From Diplonema papillatum (taxonomy: Eukaryota > Euglenozoa > Diplonemea > Diplonemida > Diplonemidae), in the NCBI GenBank assembly GCA_030068145.1, contig JAPJBO010000042.1, positions 186,001 to 250,000 on the forward strand: 64,000 nt of DNA. Reading direction: 5' to 3'. Shown in pieces: positions 1 to 9,850 of the stretch. Made by a program: the position numbers and the translations under genes. Below the pieces are notes generated by a model. It did not search any database, was not told the origin of the DNA, and saw only the letters and a program-made list of their open reading frames with translations. Numbering within the stretch: the stretch's first letter is position 1; every line of letters begins with the position of its first letter.

Positions 1-416
1 CCGGCGGAAGATTCGATCGCGTCCATGCGCAAAGACGAAGCAGAATCAAAGGCCTCGGCTGAAAGACGACTCTGTAGCACCATAAAGCCCAGCAAATCCA
101 CAGCAAAGAAAGAAAACTCAAAACACCGTCACTAAAAGGCATGAGAACGCCGAAAGTGAATAATTTTGTCAACAACAAAACGCAAAATATACCCATTTAG
201 CAACGGTCACACGGAGACCCTAAACCCCCGGAATTTCAAGCGAACCTTACCTCTAACATAATAACTTGCACTCTAATCCACCAAAACTACGCATTTCTTC
301 CTCTCAGGCCAACTACGAAGAACCCCCCTCAGGCTTAAAAGCTTCAGGGCACGGAGTGCCCGATGCAAATCAGACATGTTCCGCGGACGGTGCTCACGGC
401 TGTCTCGAGACCCCAG
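1..416. other. Repeat-containing sequence upstream of the first recognised ATP11 exon
   Basis: I see no gene here. A copy of a dispersed motif (GGTCACACGGAGAC, then CTAAA, CCCGGAA and CAAGCGAAC) lies at about 204-250 and recurs nearly unchanged at 8571-8620. The last bases form a plausible 3' splice site, with AG at 415-416 after a C-rich run. Any exon for the mitochondrial targeting peptide of ATP11 would lie to the left of the window. Confidence 0.5.
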
Positions 417-593
417 GCGCGCCACGCCACCGGCAACATGCTGAAGGAGGCCGGGCGGAAGTCGCTCGACTCGATCCTGAAGCTCGAATTGCTCGAAAAA
501 GCGAGCCCGGCGGCGATCATGAACCTGTGGACCACGCACCACCAGCTCGTCATGCAGTACTGGGGCCGCGTCATCAGCACGGAGGCGTTCGAG
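417..593 (+). CDS. ATP11: ATP11/ATPAF1 F1-ATPase assembly factor, first visible exon
   Basis: ATP11 is a mitochondrial matrix chaperone that binds free F1 beta subunits during ATP synthase assembly. The exon encodes about 59 residues, including KSLDSILKLELLEKAS and an MNLWTTHHQL stretch. This corresponds to the family pattern LDxIxKxELL, then EIxxIWxxYH, near the start of the conserved domain. It opens after AG at 415-416 and closes before gtgtgt at 594, exactly between codons. The next exon (7111) also starts in phase 0 and continues the family alignment. The true start codon and transit peptide are not visible. Codon use is GC-rich, unlike the surrounding repeat DNA. Family assignment rests on remembered motifs, but three exons in family order with matching phases make it firm. 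Confidence 0.83.
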
Positions 594-717
594 GTGTGTG
601 CTTTGCCGATTGTGCACGGCGGCGATGCCTCATTTTGTTGGTCTCTTAACCCGAGAGGGAATAATCAAAACGAAGTTCTTAGCGGTCCTCTTTTGAGTTT
701 CGTCTAAGGCCTCGTTG
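594..717. other. Start of ATP11 intron 1
   Basis: The 5' splice site is GAG/gtgtgt at 594. The intron runs to 7110 (6,517 bases) and is built almost wholly from repeats, listed separately. No gene is seen in this first segment. Confidence 0.6.
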
Positions 718-986
718 CGCGGGATCAATAGGGACTGCCGGGGTCGTACGTACTCCTACGTCAGAGGTGAAATTCTTAGATCGTAGGAAGACGAACTTCT
801 GCGAAAGCATTCGACAAGAATGTCTTCATTAATCAAGAACGAGAGCGTGGGGATCCAAGATGATCAGATACCGTCGCAGTCCGCTGCTGTAAACGACGCC
901 GTCTCAGGATCGAGGGAAGTCATTTTGGCTCCCACGGCACACCCTGAACGAGAATCAAAATATTATGGGTTCAGTGGGGAGTACAT

Positions 987-1018
<32 letters not shown>

Positions 1019-1021
1019 CAA
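718..1021 (+). rRNA. Small-subunit (18S) rRNA fragment, both ends truncated
   Basis: Conserved 18S landmarks occur in order: ATCAATAGGGAC, GAGGTGAAATTCTTAGATCG, ACGAACTTCTGCGAAAGCAT, CATTAATCAAGAACGA, GATCAGATACCGTCGCAGTC, a GTAAACGACGCCG block, then CGCAAGGCTGAAACTTAAAG and GAATTGACGGA. The sequence stops abruptly after GACGGA and continues into a dispersed repeat. Only about 300 of some 1,900 bases of an 18S gene are present, inside a protein-gene intron, so this is a dispersed non-functional fragment. The GTACGTACTCCTACGTCAG block before the universal GAGGTGAAATTC motif resembles euglenozoan 18S, which is the main taxonomic hint in the window. Confidence 0.9.
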
Positions 1022-1027
1022 ACAACA

Positions 1028-1335
1028 GAAAGGATCTTCCTGACGAGCACGCAACCCGGTGCACATAACCAAGAGTCGAATATTAGCGTCGAAACTGGCT
1101 TTTCACGCTGCAGTAGAACGACCACACCCTACCCAATCCCAAACACCCCCTTAACGCATCAGGGGACTTCACAAGGTTTCACAACGGAGTGACACATCAC
1201 CCGAAACGAGCTGCACCCTCTCACTTTTCTCAACCCTCTCAACCCCCCTCCATGCCCCAAGCCTCTACGGTCAACCGGAGGCTTTAAAATACCGACCTTC
1301 TAATCCACAAATAACGCTAGAATGCTGCCACACCC
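1028..1335 (+). repeat. Dispersed repeat, copy 1 (second copy at 23190-23470)
   Basis: About 290 bases from GGATCTTCCTGACGAGCACG to a tail containing GGTCAACCGGAGGC, TTTAAAATACCGACC and AATCCACAAATAACGC are nearly identical to 23190-23470. The tail is the most widespread part: related ends occur near 6545-6590 (inverted), 24480, 32095 and 58930 (inverted). No open frame is shared between the copies. This looks like a non-autonomous transposon or SINE-like family; the mechanism is unknown. Confidence 0.75.
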
Positions 1336-1679
1336 CGTTCTTTCGAATGGAGCGCAATCAGGCGAGAACCGTAGGAACCAGCCATACAACTTGAATGCGA
1401 CGGGCATCGTTGCGTTCCTCTCTTTTTAGATTGTTTGCCGCGCCCCTTCAAACACCGACCGAGCACGATCCGCAAGGCGGGAAACATATCGATGTATCCA
1501 CTGCGGAACAGCGGTCACCAAAGCTACTTCACCATGCGTGGGAGAAATAGGTCTCAGAGTGCACATGAGGCAATGCTCCCAAAATCCAAACCTGAAACGG
1601 AAACATTCCGGCGAGCTACGAGGGAACGAACCTGTAAGAGTGCCAACGCTGCTCTTTCTAGAACGTAGTCTATTCATGA
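1336..1679. other. Unassigned intron sequence
   Basis: I find no recognisable gene or structured repeat in this stretch of ATP11 intron 1. Short open frames on both strands look random. Confidence 0.4.
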
Positions 1680-1791
1680 TAACCAACTACATATAAAAGG
1701 TGTCACGGGATAAGCCGGCAGACGCTGCTTAACCTAAGCAGTGCATGCTAATCCATGTGGTTCATGTACTTAAAAGAACTCAATGCTTAAC
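1680..1791 (+). repeat. Retroelement target repeat, left part plus 54-bp target duplication 1
   Basis: The sequence from ACCAACTACATATAAA through AAGCCGGCAGACGCTGCTTA is the left half of a dispersed target repeat, also seen at 32960-33050. It ends in a 54-bp unit (1738-1791) beginning GCAGTGCATGCTAATCC and ending AATGCTTAAC. That unit reappears at 1890-1943 and 5143-5196, bracketing two retroelement insertions. Confidence 0.8.
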
Positions 1792-1889
1792 GGAATCGCA
1801 AGAAAGCCAAACCCCGCTAGCTCCACAAATGCTCGACCTTGACGACGCAATGGCAGGTGACGACGTCATCCGATAACCTGACTTTCAAG
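1792..1889 (+). mobile_element. 5'-truncated copy of site-specific non-LTR retrotransposon (copy A, 98 bp)
   Basis: This is only the last 98 bases of the element found complete at its 3' end at 1944-5142. It encodes the final residues (ending DDVIR, then stop) plus the short tail CCTGACTTTCAAG. It is flanked by 54-bp duplications at 1738-1791 and 1890-1943. Severe 5' truncation with an exact 3' end is the hallmark of target-primed reverse transcription. Confidence 0.85.
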
Positions 1890-1943
1890 GCAGTGCGTGC
1901 TAATCCATGTGGTTCATGTACTTAAAAGAACTCAATGCTTAAC
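1890..1943 (+). repeat. Target-site duplication 2 (54 bp)
   Basis: Middle of three near-identical units (one base differs from the unit at 1738). It serves as right flank of copy A and left flank of copy B. Copy B also begins with GGCTTATC, which matches the bases after duplication 3, so the real duplication for copy B could be up to 62 bp. Confidence 0.8.
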
Positions 1944-4900
1944 GGCTTATCGATGGTGCCGAAGGATGAGAGTCAAGACCCGCTGCACACAAGACCGATA
2001 ACCGTCACATCCGCCGTGTACCGCTTATGGGCCTGCCGCAGGCTGGCGGACATAGTTCTGTGGCAAGAGGAATGGATCGAAGAAGGACAGAAAGGCTTTC
2101 GACCGGGTCACCGGATCGAGGACGTCTTGATGGAAATTGGGCTCGAGATGGAGGACGCCTTGTTAGACGGGGAGCCGCTCTACGGTGTGGCGCTGGACTT
2201 CCGGAAATGCTTCGACATGGTCCCGCGAGAGAGAGTACTGCGCTTAGCCGAGGACTTAGGATTGCACAATCGGGTTCTCAAGCCGCTGAGGGCTATCTAC
2301 AGACTGCTCGCGAGACGCTTCAAGCTACCATTAGGGGTGGGCAGGGAGTTCAGGGTGACCAACGGTATCCTTCAAGGGTGCCCTGTATCCGTCATACTCA
2401 TCAATGCCCTGCTGTCGGTAGTGATGAAAACGGTCAAGAAAGAAGCGGGGGGTGTGAGTCCAAAGTCATACGCGGACGACGCCACACTGCTGTCCAGGCT
2501 GTCGGAGGCCGCCCTGCAAAAGGGAGTGGACGTAGTAGACGAGTTCTGCACACTCACCGGGATGGAGCTAAACCTCCAGAAGACGGTCGCGTTCTCGACG
2601 AGACGTAGGCATCAGTCGACTCTCAAACTCCGCAGCGTGGATGCGCTGCTGCGGTTTAGCAAATCCGTCAAGTGCCTCGGGGTCCTAGTCTCGACGGCGA
2701 AGAATAGGACGGAAAGGTCCGACTCGGAGAGGGTGGAGAAGGCGGCTGCCCTGGCGGAAGGCCTCCGCCATGCGCCGTTCCGGTACGAAAAGCGGGTCCG
2801 GATTGTGCAGTCGAATGTGCTACCGGCGGCGCTGTCAGGCTGCTCTTTCGCGCCGGTATCGAAGGTGGCGATGAAACGGCTGACGACGTCGGTGATGGGA
2901 CTGATCTGGGGTGGATCCAACCCGAAGCGCGCGAGGGAGATGGTCCTAAACTTTCAGGAGAAGGGCCACCTGACGGATCCCGGTACATGCCTAGCATATA
3001 GGGTGACGACAGCGTTTTACGCGGCGTGCGAGAGGTTGCCACGACTGCTGCCTCTGATGGAGAGCATCCGGGGAAGATACGCCGAGGGGGACCTACCCCT
3101 GGGGCCAGTCGGACTGGCGATGAGGAGCATGGAGGAGTGTGGATACGTATGGGGACCCGGGCCCCTGTCTCGCACGCTGAGGAATGGTGCAACATATGAC
3201 CCGTTAGCCTCGGCACCTTCGAAGAGGGGACATGAAGTTAGGGCGGACTTGAGGGCGAAGACGTGGTCCCGACTGGTGGCGAGGCGGCCGGGATTTGAGG
3301 GCATACAGAGAGCCGACCTGGAGCGGACGAACACCTTCTGGAGGATGCGTGAATGTCCCGCGCACACCGCGAGGCTTATACGTGTAGCGTTGGCGGGGGG
3401 TGTGAACACGGCTGAGTACACGTCGCGGATGAGGCAGGCCGGAGCTGAGCCGCAGACGCCCAGCTGCAAGCACTGTGGAAGCGGCGACACCGAGGACGAG
3501 AAACACGTATTCTGGGACTGCGGAGCGTACTCGCACATACGGCGACGAGAGGCACATGTCGAGCTGATGGCAGCCAACCGGGCCGACTGGCCCAGATGCA
3601 CGCTGGAACACGGTGTGGTAGTACCCGAGAATGCCCAATTCTCGAGGCGGCTCCAGGAGATGATGGCTGAAATCCTTGCGGAACGGGCTGGGCTCGAAGC
3701 ACGTGGCTGGGTGGCCAGGAACCCCACGACCCCCTGGTCGAGAGCGAATGCGATGCCTGCCGAGAAATTTGACCACCCCTTCGCGCGGATTGCCCCGGCA
3801 TGGACGTGGGAGCGGAACAAGACCTGGGGACTACCGACGTTTTATGCGTTGGTAGCGTGGCTGTCGGACATGCAATGGACCGAGAACGGGCAGGCGTCAA
3901 TGCTGGAGCTTGCGATCGACTTTGAACTCTTCTCGGGCCTCAGCATGCCGCTGCACGGGAATGCGCCGAAGGGGGTGAGAGAACGGGGAAACGTCCTGCG
4001 CTGCATGATGAGCGCGTTGGACAAGCTGGCGGCACAGCAAGGGCTGGGAAGCTGCATGAGAGGAGAGAGGGTGTGCCCGACGACGTCGCTGTCGTTCATG
4101 GGCATCACGGGGATATCGGGTATACGGCCCAGGCCACGCTTTCGCGAGGCACACACGGGGACGATACTTGAGGAACAAGTGAAAGGAAGCGATGTAGGGA
4201 CGCAGTGCCCGACGTACCCTGACTGGACGATCGGGAGAGCGGCGAGGTGGGCCCTGCCTGCCCCACCACAACTGCACCCAGACCCCGTGCATATGCCGGG
4301 AGTCGGAAAAGAGAAGGCACTCGTCACATGCGCGACCCATCACAAAGGGAAGTGTGAGGCGTGCAAAGCACTCGTCCGAAGGGACGTTCCCACGGTAGAG
4401 ATGTGCTGCCGGCACCATCACCACGCGAACGATGGGCAGCCGATCGCGGTGTGCACAGAGCACAGCACGACGAAGTGCGGCGAGTGCAAGACGGCGGCGG
4501 CGTGTTGCCGCAGCGGGCATCATGCCTGCCGCACGCATGGCAGAGGAACCTGCCAAGAGTGCAAGAGGCTCCCTACGCTGACGCAGAGGCGACCGGCGGC
4601 ATGTTGCCGCCGCGGCCACCACCAGTCCAACAACCGAACGTCCCGTCAACCCCCGGACGCAACAAGAAGAAGAGGCCCTCCTCACCCACCCAGGTGGGCG
4701 TACAACGGGGAACGCCAGTTGGAAAGCGAGCGGCGCGAGCGCCGCTCGCGGCAACGAAAAAGGAGACGGCGACGACCGGACGGGCGACCAAGAGGCCGCC
4801 ACCAACGCCAGGAACCAGCGAACGACCAGCGCTGAAGAAGAGGGTGCGGCACCCCGAAGGAAGGCCCGATCGCCGGCCGCAAGCGGAAGAAGACGAAGGC

Positions 4901-5142
4901 GACCACCCCCGACTCAGGGGTGCATCGAAGGAAGAAGAAGGTACCGACGGCAAGCAGCTCTCAGAAACGACCGGGCACACCAACGCCCTCGAAAGTGAAA
5001 AACGGACACACGTGCCCGCCCTCGTACTCGCCGACTCAGTCTCTGGAATCGCAAGAAAGCCAAACCCCGCTAGCTCCACAAATGCTCGACCTTGACGACG
5101 CAATGGCAGGTGACGACGTCATCCGATAACCTGACTTTCAAG
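1935..5142 (+). mobile_element. Site-specific non-LTR retrotransposon (copy B), 5'-truncated, ORF with RT and Cys/His clusters
   Basis: The element body is 1944-5142. The main frame runs 1935-4835 (966 residues), but its ATG lies in the flanking duplication, so the element is truncated inside the RT domain. Visible parts: RT fingers and palm, with motif A Asp at residue 88 (LDFRKCFD) and YADD at 179-182; a thumb region; a CxxC-x8-H-x4-C knuckle near residue 512 as in R2-type elements; a conserved LELAIDFE stretch; then three tandem Cys/His units (about residues 799-893) of the form C-x2-H-x4-C-x2-C-x5/13-CC-x3-HH. Comparison with 34735-35090 shows frameshifts after about 4690, including a 2-base loss near 4848. 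The original frame resumes at 4920 and ends at 5129, 13 bases before the element end. No poly(A) is present. The copy is inactive. A PD-(D/E)xK endonuclease was not identified. Confidence 0.88.
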
Positions 5143-5260
5143 GCAGTGCATGCTAATCCATGTGGTTCATGTACTTAAAAGAACTCAATGCTTAACGGCT
5201 TATCACGTGGGCGGCCCCGAGATTACCCCCTCAGGTGACACCACTTTATCTTTAGCCATA
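5143..5260 (+). repeat. Target duplication 3 and right half of target repeat, with hairpin
   Basis: The third 54-bp unit (5143-5196) is followed by the uninterrupted target: GGCTTATCACGTGGGCGG, a hairpin at 5216-5235 (CCCGAG/CTCAGG, one mismatch), then GTGACACCACTTTATC. Other target copies carry a hairpin of different sequence at the same position (33066-33086, 35163-35185). Confidence 0.75.
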
Positions 5261-6380
5261 CTTCAACTTTCTTGTATTCAGCGATCGGTCTTTTGTATAA
5301 GCACCTGCGTTGTAGGAGTTCTGGAAGGAGGTTGTGAAACCTCAAAGAAGGAAAACGTGCAAGCACGTATCGTAGTTCAGGTAGCATGCGGAGTGTGCTG
5401 CAAGGCTCGAACCCTCGGAACAACAAGGCTCCTCAGCGCGCTACTCCCGCCGCGTCCATTCAGACTCATATGGACGTGTCTCCAGACCGGGGATATGGAA
5501 TGTGAATTTGAAATTTTTGAAGTTGCCGTTCGCCCGAAGCTAGTCGTGGCCCGAAACATGCGCCATCGAACGGTCAGCGAGCGACAACACTTAAATGGTG
5601 CGAAGAACCTTTTTTGGGGCCATTTTTTTAGTGGCATTTCGCCTGGGCAAGTGCGCCGTTGTGTCCCAGTTGGTCGCTTGGGTGTAGGGGTAGTGGTGCA
5701 GATTCGGACACGCAAAAACAAAGCGTTTGGTGACTGAGAGTGCCCGGCCGAAGGTCATCGCCAACCGGGGAAGGCAAGCTGCAGCCTTGACGGACCCTGT
5801 CTGGAAAGGAAAAGGAAAAAGGAAAAAGGCCGCTCCGGGTCCAGGAACGTGACGGTCAACCACAGTTTGCAAAGCTTGAGTCGGAGGCAGCTCAGTGCTA
5901 CAACCCCGTCCGCTCTGCCCTGTGGCTGATTGTCTCGACGAGCTCGTGTTCAGCGCAAGCGCCAAGCCCCAAGCCCCAATGTGCGCCACGCCTTGATGCT
6001 TTAGTTTGGAAATCGGTAGCCACTTGACCCGTAGGCCCGTGGCTCTGCAGTACCGCCGAACACGTGAAGCTTGGCTCCCGTGTAGCAGGCTCTCCCTGGT
6101 ACCTAAAAGCTGGTAGAAAAGAGTGCCCGGCCGAAGGTCATCGCCAACCGAGGAAGCCAAGCTGCAGCCTTGACGGAGCCTGCCTGAAAAAAGTGAATCC
6201 GTGGCTGCACACGATCGCCCGACCGACGAATTAGACAAGTAGTGCGACGTGTGTACTTGTCACCGCTACGTTTGGAACTGTCACCCTCAGCGATCTTTTG
6301 CTACTTGGAGAGTGACATTTACACCCCCTCGTTACCAACCATACCCGCACCCAACGAATGAACCCCAACCCGCCTTTACT
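5261..6380. repeat. Mosaic of dispersed repeat fragments in ATP11 intron 1
   Basis: Contents: a short relative of the TTTGTATAAGCACCTG family near 5290; a direct repeat AGTGCCCGGCCGAAGGTCAT present at 5739 and again at 6120 (about 65 bases shared); and a segment at about 5831-5930 (GTCCAGGAACGTGACGGTCA onward) that recurs at 35755-35845. No gene is seen. Confidence 0.6.
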
Positions 6381-6537
6381 ACACGGTGAACTCCAGCAAC
6401 TTTTGCTCGAGCTAAAGTCCGGCCTCAATCCGGAAATAGGGTGCACACCCTATTTCACACTCTATTTCCGGGTGTGGCACACCCGCTTTTGGAGAGTCTG
6501 GTTTCACTCGAGCAAACGTTGCTGGTGTTCACCGTGT
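6381..6537. repeat. Fold-back element (MITE-like inverted repeat)
   Basis: ACACGGTGAACTCCAGCAAC at the left pairs with GTTGCTGGTGTTCACCGTGT at the right, continuing into CTCGAG on both arms. A GGAAATAGGG/CCCTATTTC hairpin lies at the centre. No coding capacity. The following 40 bases contain an inverted copy of the AATCCACAAATAACGC repeat tail. Confidence 0.75.
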
Positions 6538-6589
6538 AGCGTTATTTGTGGATTAGAAGGTCGGTATTTTAAAGTCTTCGGTTGACCGT

Positions 6590-7110
6590 AGGCTTGAGTA
6601 GTAGAAGGATTGAAGGAGTTGAAAACAGTGAGAAGATGCAGCTCGTTTCGGGTGATGTGTCACTTCGTTGTTACTGTCGGCCGGAAGCTGAGAAACACAC
6701 ACCGGTGCGGAGGATACTACCTAGCTATACAGGCAGTAGGTGGTATGTGTATACCATACCTACTGTGTAGCAGCGTAGCATGTCTACCGAGGTGCTATGC
6801 ATACCTACGAGGTGTGTGTATACGCAACCACGAGGACGCAGTAGCAGCTGTGGTGCTAGTAGCAGCACATACCATACGCAGTAGCATGCTATGCATCTAC
6901 ATACGTAGGTGTATGTATACCATATGTTGTACCCTGTGTGTGTGTGTACCCTGCAGCCACGAGGTACTACGTGGCAGGCTACTACGTGGGATGCCACTCC
7001 GTGGTATGCTACTACGTGCTACTACGTGGTATGCTGCCACCTCCTTAGCTAGGTGGTATGGATACATGCATCCTTGAAACTCGAAGCAGTCTAGCATACC
7101 CACCTCCCAG
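6590..7110. other. 3' part of ATP11 intron 1, GTA-rich palindromic DNA
   Basis: From about 6715 to 7060 the sequence is dominated by short palindromic words such as GTATAC, CTACGTGG and GGTATGC. A similar composition recurs at 25020-25310. The intron ends with cacctcccag at 7101-7110, a clear 3' splice site. Confidence 0.55.
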
Positions 7111-7383
7111 GTCATCGCACCGCGGCTGAAGGAGTGCCCTTACTTTGTGGTGCCCGTGTTCCGCGACAAAGGGATGTTCAACGTGGTGACGAACTTTCAA
7201 GCAGGCCGCGGCGCGGATGCCGGGAGGGACGATTTGATGCTGTGCTGCCCTCTCGGCGAGTGGCAGGCGAAGCAGGACCACGCCTCCATCCACATGACGA
7301 TCCAGTTCTTCACCGAACTCTCGAAGTCCAAAGGGATCGTTCTCGTCCGCTGCGAGCTCATGGACCAGCACATGACGAAGCAG
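7111..7383 (+). CDS. ATP11: ATP11/ATPAF1, second visible exon
   Basis: A 273-base exon of exactly 91 codons, bounded by cag/GTC at 7110 and CAG/gtacgt at 7384. It encodes APRLKECPYFVVPVFRDKG, then FNVVTNFQ, LGEWQAKQDHASIHMTIQFF and KGIVLVRCELMD. These match the central ATP11 core, in which a strand ending in NFQ/NIQ is followed by a helix and then the signature KGIVLM-x2-E. Phase 0 at both ends fits exons 417-593 and 12443-12679. The protein acts in the mitochondrial matrix on F1 beta subunits. There is no in-frame stop, and codon use is GC-rich like the other host exons. Confidence 0.88.
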
Positions 7384-7880
7384 GTACGTACTTCCCATTT
7401 TCGACGTTTTGACGTGGGCGGCTTTAGATTTACATATGAATGACACCCGACACAAAAACTTGTCGACAACTGACACCAGGGGACTTTAGAAACCCGGTTT
7501 CCCGGTTTCAGGAACCGGGGTTTTCCGGTTTCGGTTTTTCATGAAAATAAAGAGAAATCAACTGCCTTCGGGAAGGCTAGTCTGACACTTGTTGTGCAGG
7601 GGCTTATATATGAATAGCAAACTTGGGCCGTCTCCCAAGTTTACTGTTTCCCCGAAAAAAGCTTGGGCGGGTGGGAAAAAAAAAAAAGTGTCGGGGGGCC
7701 GCCGTGAGTGGCCAGCACTGGTGGACCAGCCACTGAAGGGGGCCGGGCCCGAGGAGCCAGCCTGGGGTGGGGGGCGGGGGGTTGGGGGGGGGCGCAGCCG
7801 GGCGACTAATTACCAGTAGGTCCATTATCGCAGACTCTGCTGAGGGAAGGCAAAACAAGCGAACTATCTGCAGCATTTCA
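7384..7880. other. Start of ATP11 intron 2
   Basis: The intron runs from 7384 to 12442. This part contains a C/G-rich stretch with several ACCGGTTT-like words (7490-7545), related to AAAACCGGGG at 11615. It also has purine-rich and G-rich runs at 7665-7790. No gene seen. Confidence 0.5.
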
Positions 7881-7881
7881 A

Positions 7882-8220
7882 ATGCTTCTCTTCTCTCTCG
7901 TAAAGTTGACGCGCACTTACCTGCGAAATAAATTGCTGGATGCCTCTGTACGCCGGTGCTTGTTCTTGGCGTCCAGTTTTCAGTCGAATGAGCCAGTCAC
8001 AGCGGACTTCGTTGACTCTTTTATGAGGGATGTGGCGACAGATGCCACATGTCATGAGAGTGATCACGCCAGTGGTTCTGGAGATGACACTAATGATACC
8101 GAGGAGCTTCGAACTCAGGAAGCAACAGTGACCTATGCAAATGTGCGCCCTACGCAGCTCAAGTTTGCAAGGGCTTCGTTATACTTTGATACAGCTGCAG
8201 CTGTCCATACAAAAAACTAA
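7882..8220 (+). CDS. Open frame of unknown nature, 112 codons
   Basis: This frame is free of repeats seen elsewhere and has a protein-like composition: a basic N-terminal stretch, then an acidic Ser/Asp/Glu/Thr-rich segment around residues 60-85. I recognise no domain. It lies inside ATP11 intron 2, just left of a hAT remnant, and could be a relic of that or another transposase. Confidence 0.25.
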   Translation: MLLFSLVKLTRTYLRNKLLDASVRRCLFLASSFQSNEPVTADFVDSFMRDVATDATCHESDHASGSGDDTNDTEELRTQEATVTYANVRPTQLKFARASLYFDTAAAVHTKN

Positions 8221-9155
8221 CTGTGGCGAGCAACGAACAGTTTTACCCTGCAAAATCTACAAAAAACCTTATATTAAGGCGGAAACAACCCGCACCACGT
8301 GAACACCGCAAGCGTCGCGAAACCAAAGCAACACACTGCGAGAAAATACATATAAACGTGGACAACGGACCGGTACGGGCTACAAGGCAACCCCTGCTCA
8401 ACTTGTAGAACGTGGGGGGCCCAAGACTACACTCCACGAAGGAATGTACTTGGTGTCGGTCACAAACAGTCCCGGACATGGCTAGCCATAACCCATAACG
8501 AAAGCGTGCACTAAATATACAACCCGTAACCACATAGCCCTTTCTTGCTCTAAGAGAATCCATTCACGAACGGTCACACGGAGACCCTAAACCCCCGGAA
8601 TTTCAAGCGAACTTTAACTCTAAGAAGAACCCTGCTTGTCGCACATCCAGTGCCCCTTTTTGAGGCTAGTATTGTTGGCCTGCAGTACCCCGTTTGCAGC
8701 TTACGTTGTTTTGACTTGAAGTTCCCTGCCGTACACTTAGCACACCTTTTCCTTTATGATCGAGACACGAACGTGTTGAACTACGGGGGAACTACGGGGA
8801 ACTGGCCCACCGACCACACCATGCTCTCTCTTTTAGTTTCGGCTAAAAATCCCCCGGTCGCGTTGCGAGAACTTCCTGCGTCAGCACAGGAAGCGTACAG
8901 GCACACCAGCCCGCTGATGCTGGTAATGGCAATCGGCCCGCTGTGCCGTGAAGACAGCCCGCTGTGCTGTAAAACCTCAGCCCGCTGAGCTGAGAAGGCA
9001 GCCCGCAGTGCTGCAGCAGCCCGCAGTGCTGCAGAACGTACCCGCAGCCCGCAGTGCTGCAGAACGTACAACCTTCTTGGTTTAGCAATGCTTCTGGTGT
9101 CCCTTCTTTGACTGGATTACGTGGTCTGAACATCTAGTGCGGAAATAAATCACAT
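8221..9155. other. Repeat fragments between unknown frame and hAT element
   Basis: A segment at 8368-8470 (CCGGTACGGGCTACAAGGCA onward) recurs at 38990-39090. The GGTCACACGGAGAC motif is at 8571-8620. Short repeats of AGCCCGCNGNGCTG occur seven to eight times between 8930 and 9065. No gene seen. Confidence 0.5.
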
Positions 9156-9179
9156 CAGTATAATTCGTTGTCATTTACC

Positions 9180-9350
9180 CCCCCCACCAGACTCACACCG
9201 CAGTCCTGTCTGCAGACACTCAGGTTCCGCGCTGATGATGGTCCGCCTTATGTGTCCGTGGCTTAAAGGACCGAAACACGGCGCAGACGGGACCAGTGCG
9301 GTGTTGAGCACATACCCATTCCAAGCACGTTCTTGCAATCCCCCCATTCC
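9180..9350 (+). repeat. Dispersed repeat family with CAGGTTCCGCGCTGATGATG core
   Basis: Core CAGACACTCAGGTTCCGCGC, followed by GATGGTCCGCCTTATGTGTC and CGAAACACGGCGCAGA. Other copies: 9640-9850, 14870-15035, 31592-31800, and more diverged ones at 44108-44185, 50435-50545 and 51236-51420. No conserved reading frame. Confidence 0.8.
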
Positions 9351-9379
9351 AGTAGGGTACTTCGCGTAACGCGACTTGC

Positions 9380-9850
9380 TGCCCTCAGCACGCAGGATTA
9401 CTTCCTCGCACTCTTTTCCTTTTGGTACTTCAACCATTGGTGCTGCACACGGCAACCCCATGTCCACTGTGCTCTGCGGAGTTTACTTCGCAGATTGCCA
9501 CCGTAAAAAGAAGACAAGTCAGTGCTGCCTAGCGAGTCGCAGTCACAATCAGGGCGAGTGCCCTGAGTTTTTTAACTGATTGCTCAGACACGGTTGTAGG
9601 GGCCTTCTCCCCGTGACGGATTCGCCTGTGCTCTAGTAGCACGGGTGGTCCTGGCTGTGACGAGCTACGAACAGCCGCCTGACAAACCAGACTCACACCG
9701 CAGTCCTGTCTGCAGACACTCAGGTTCCGCGCTGATGATGGTCCGCCTTATGTGTCCGTGGCTTAAAGGACCGAAACACGGCGCAGACGGGACCAGTGCG
9801 GTGTTGAGCACATACCCATTCCAAGCACGTTCTTGCAATCCCCCCCCCCC
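9380..9850 (+). repeat. About 450-bp segment repeated almost exactly at 31345-31800
   Basis: Both copies run from CTTCCTCGCACTCTTTTCCT through CTCAGACACGGTTGTAGGGG, then the family core above, and stop at a C-run. Near identity over this length implies a recent duplication or transposition. Confidence 0.85.

Noticed and set aside
2668-4805. Several 160-300-codon minus-strand frames opposite the retroelement
   Set aside because: Shadows of the GC-rich reverse transcriptase frame on the other strand.
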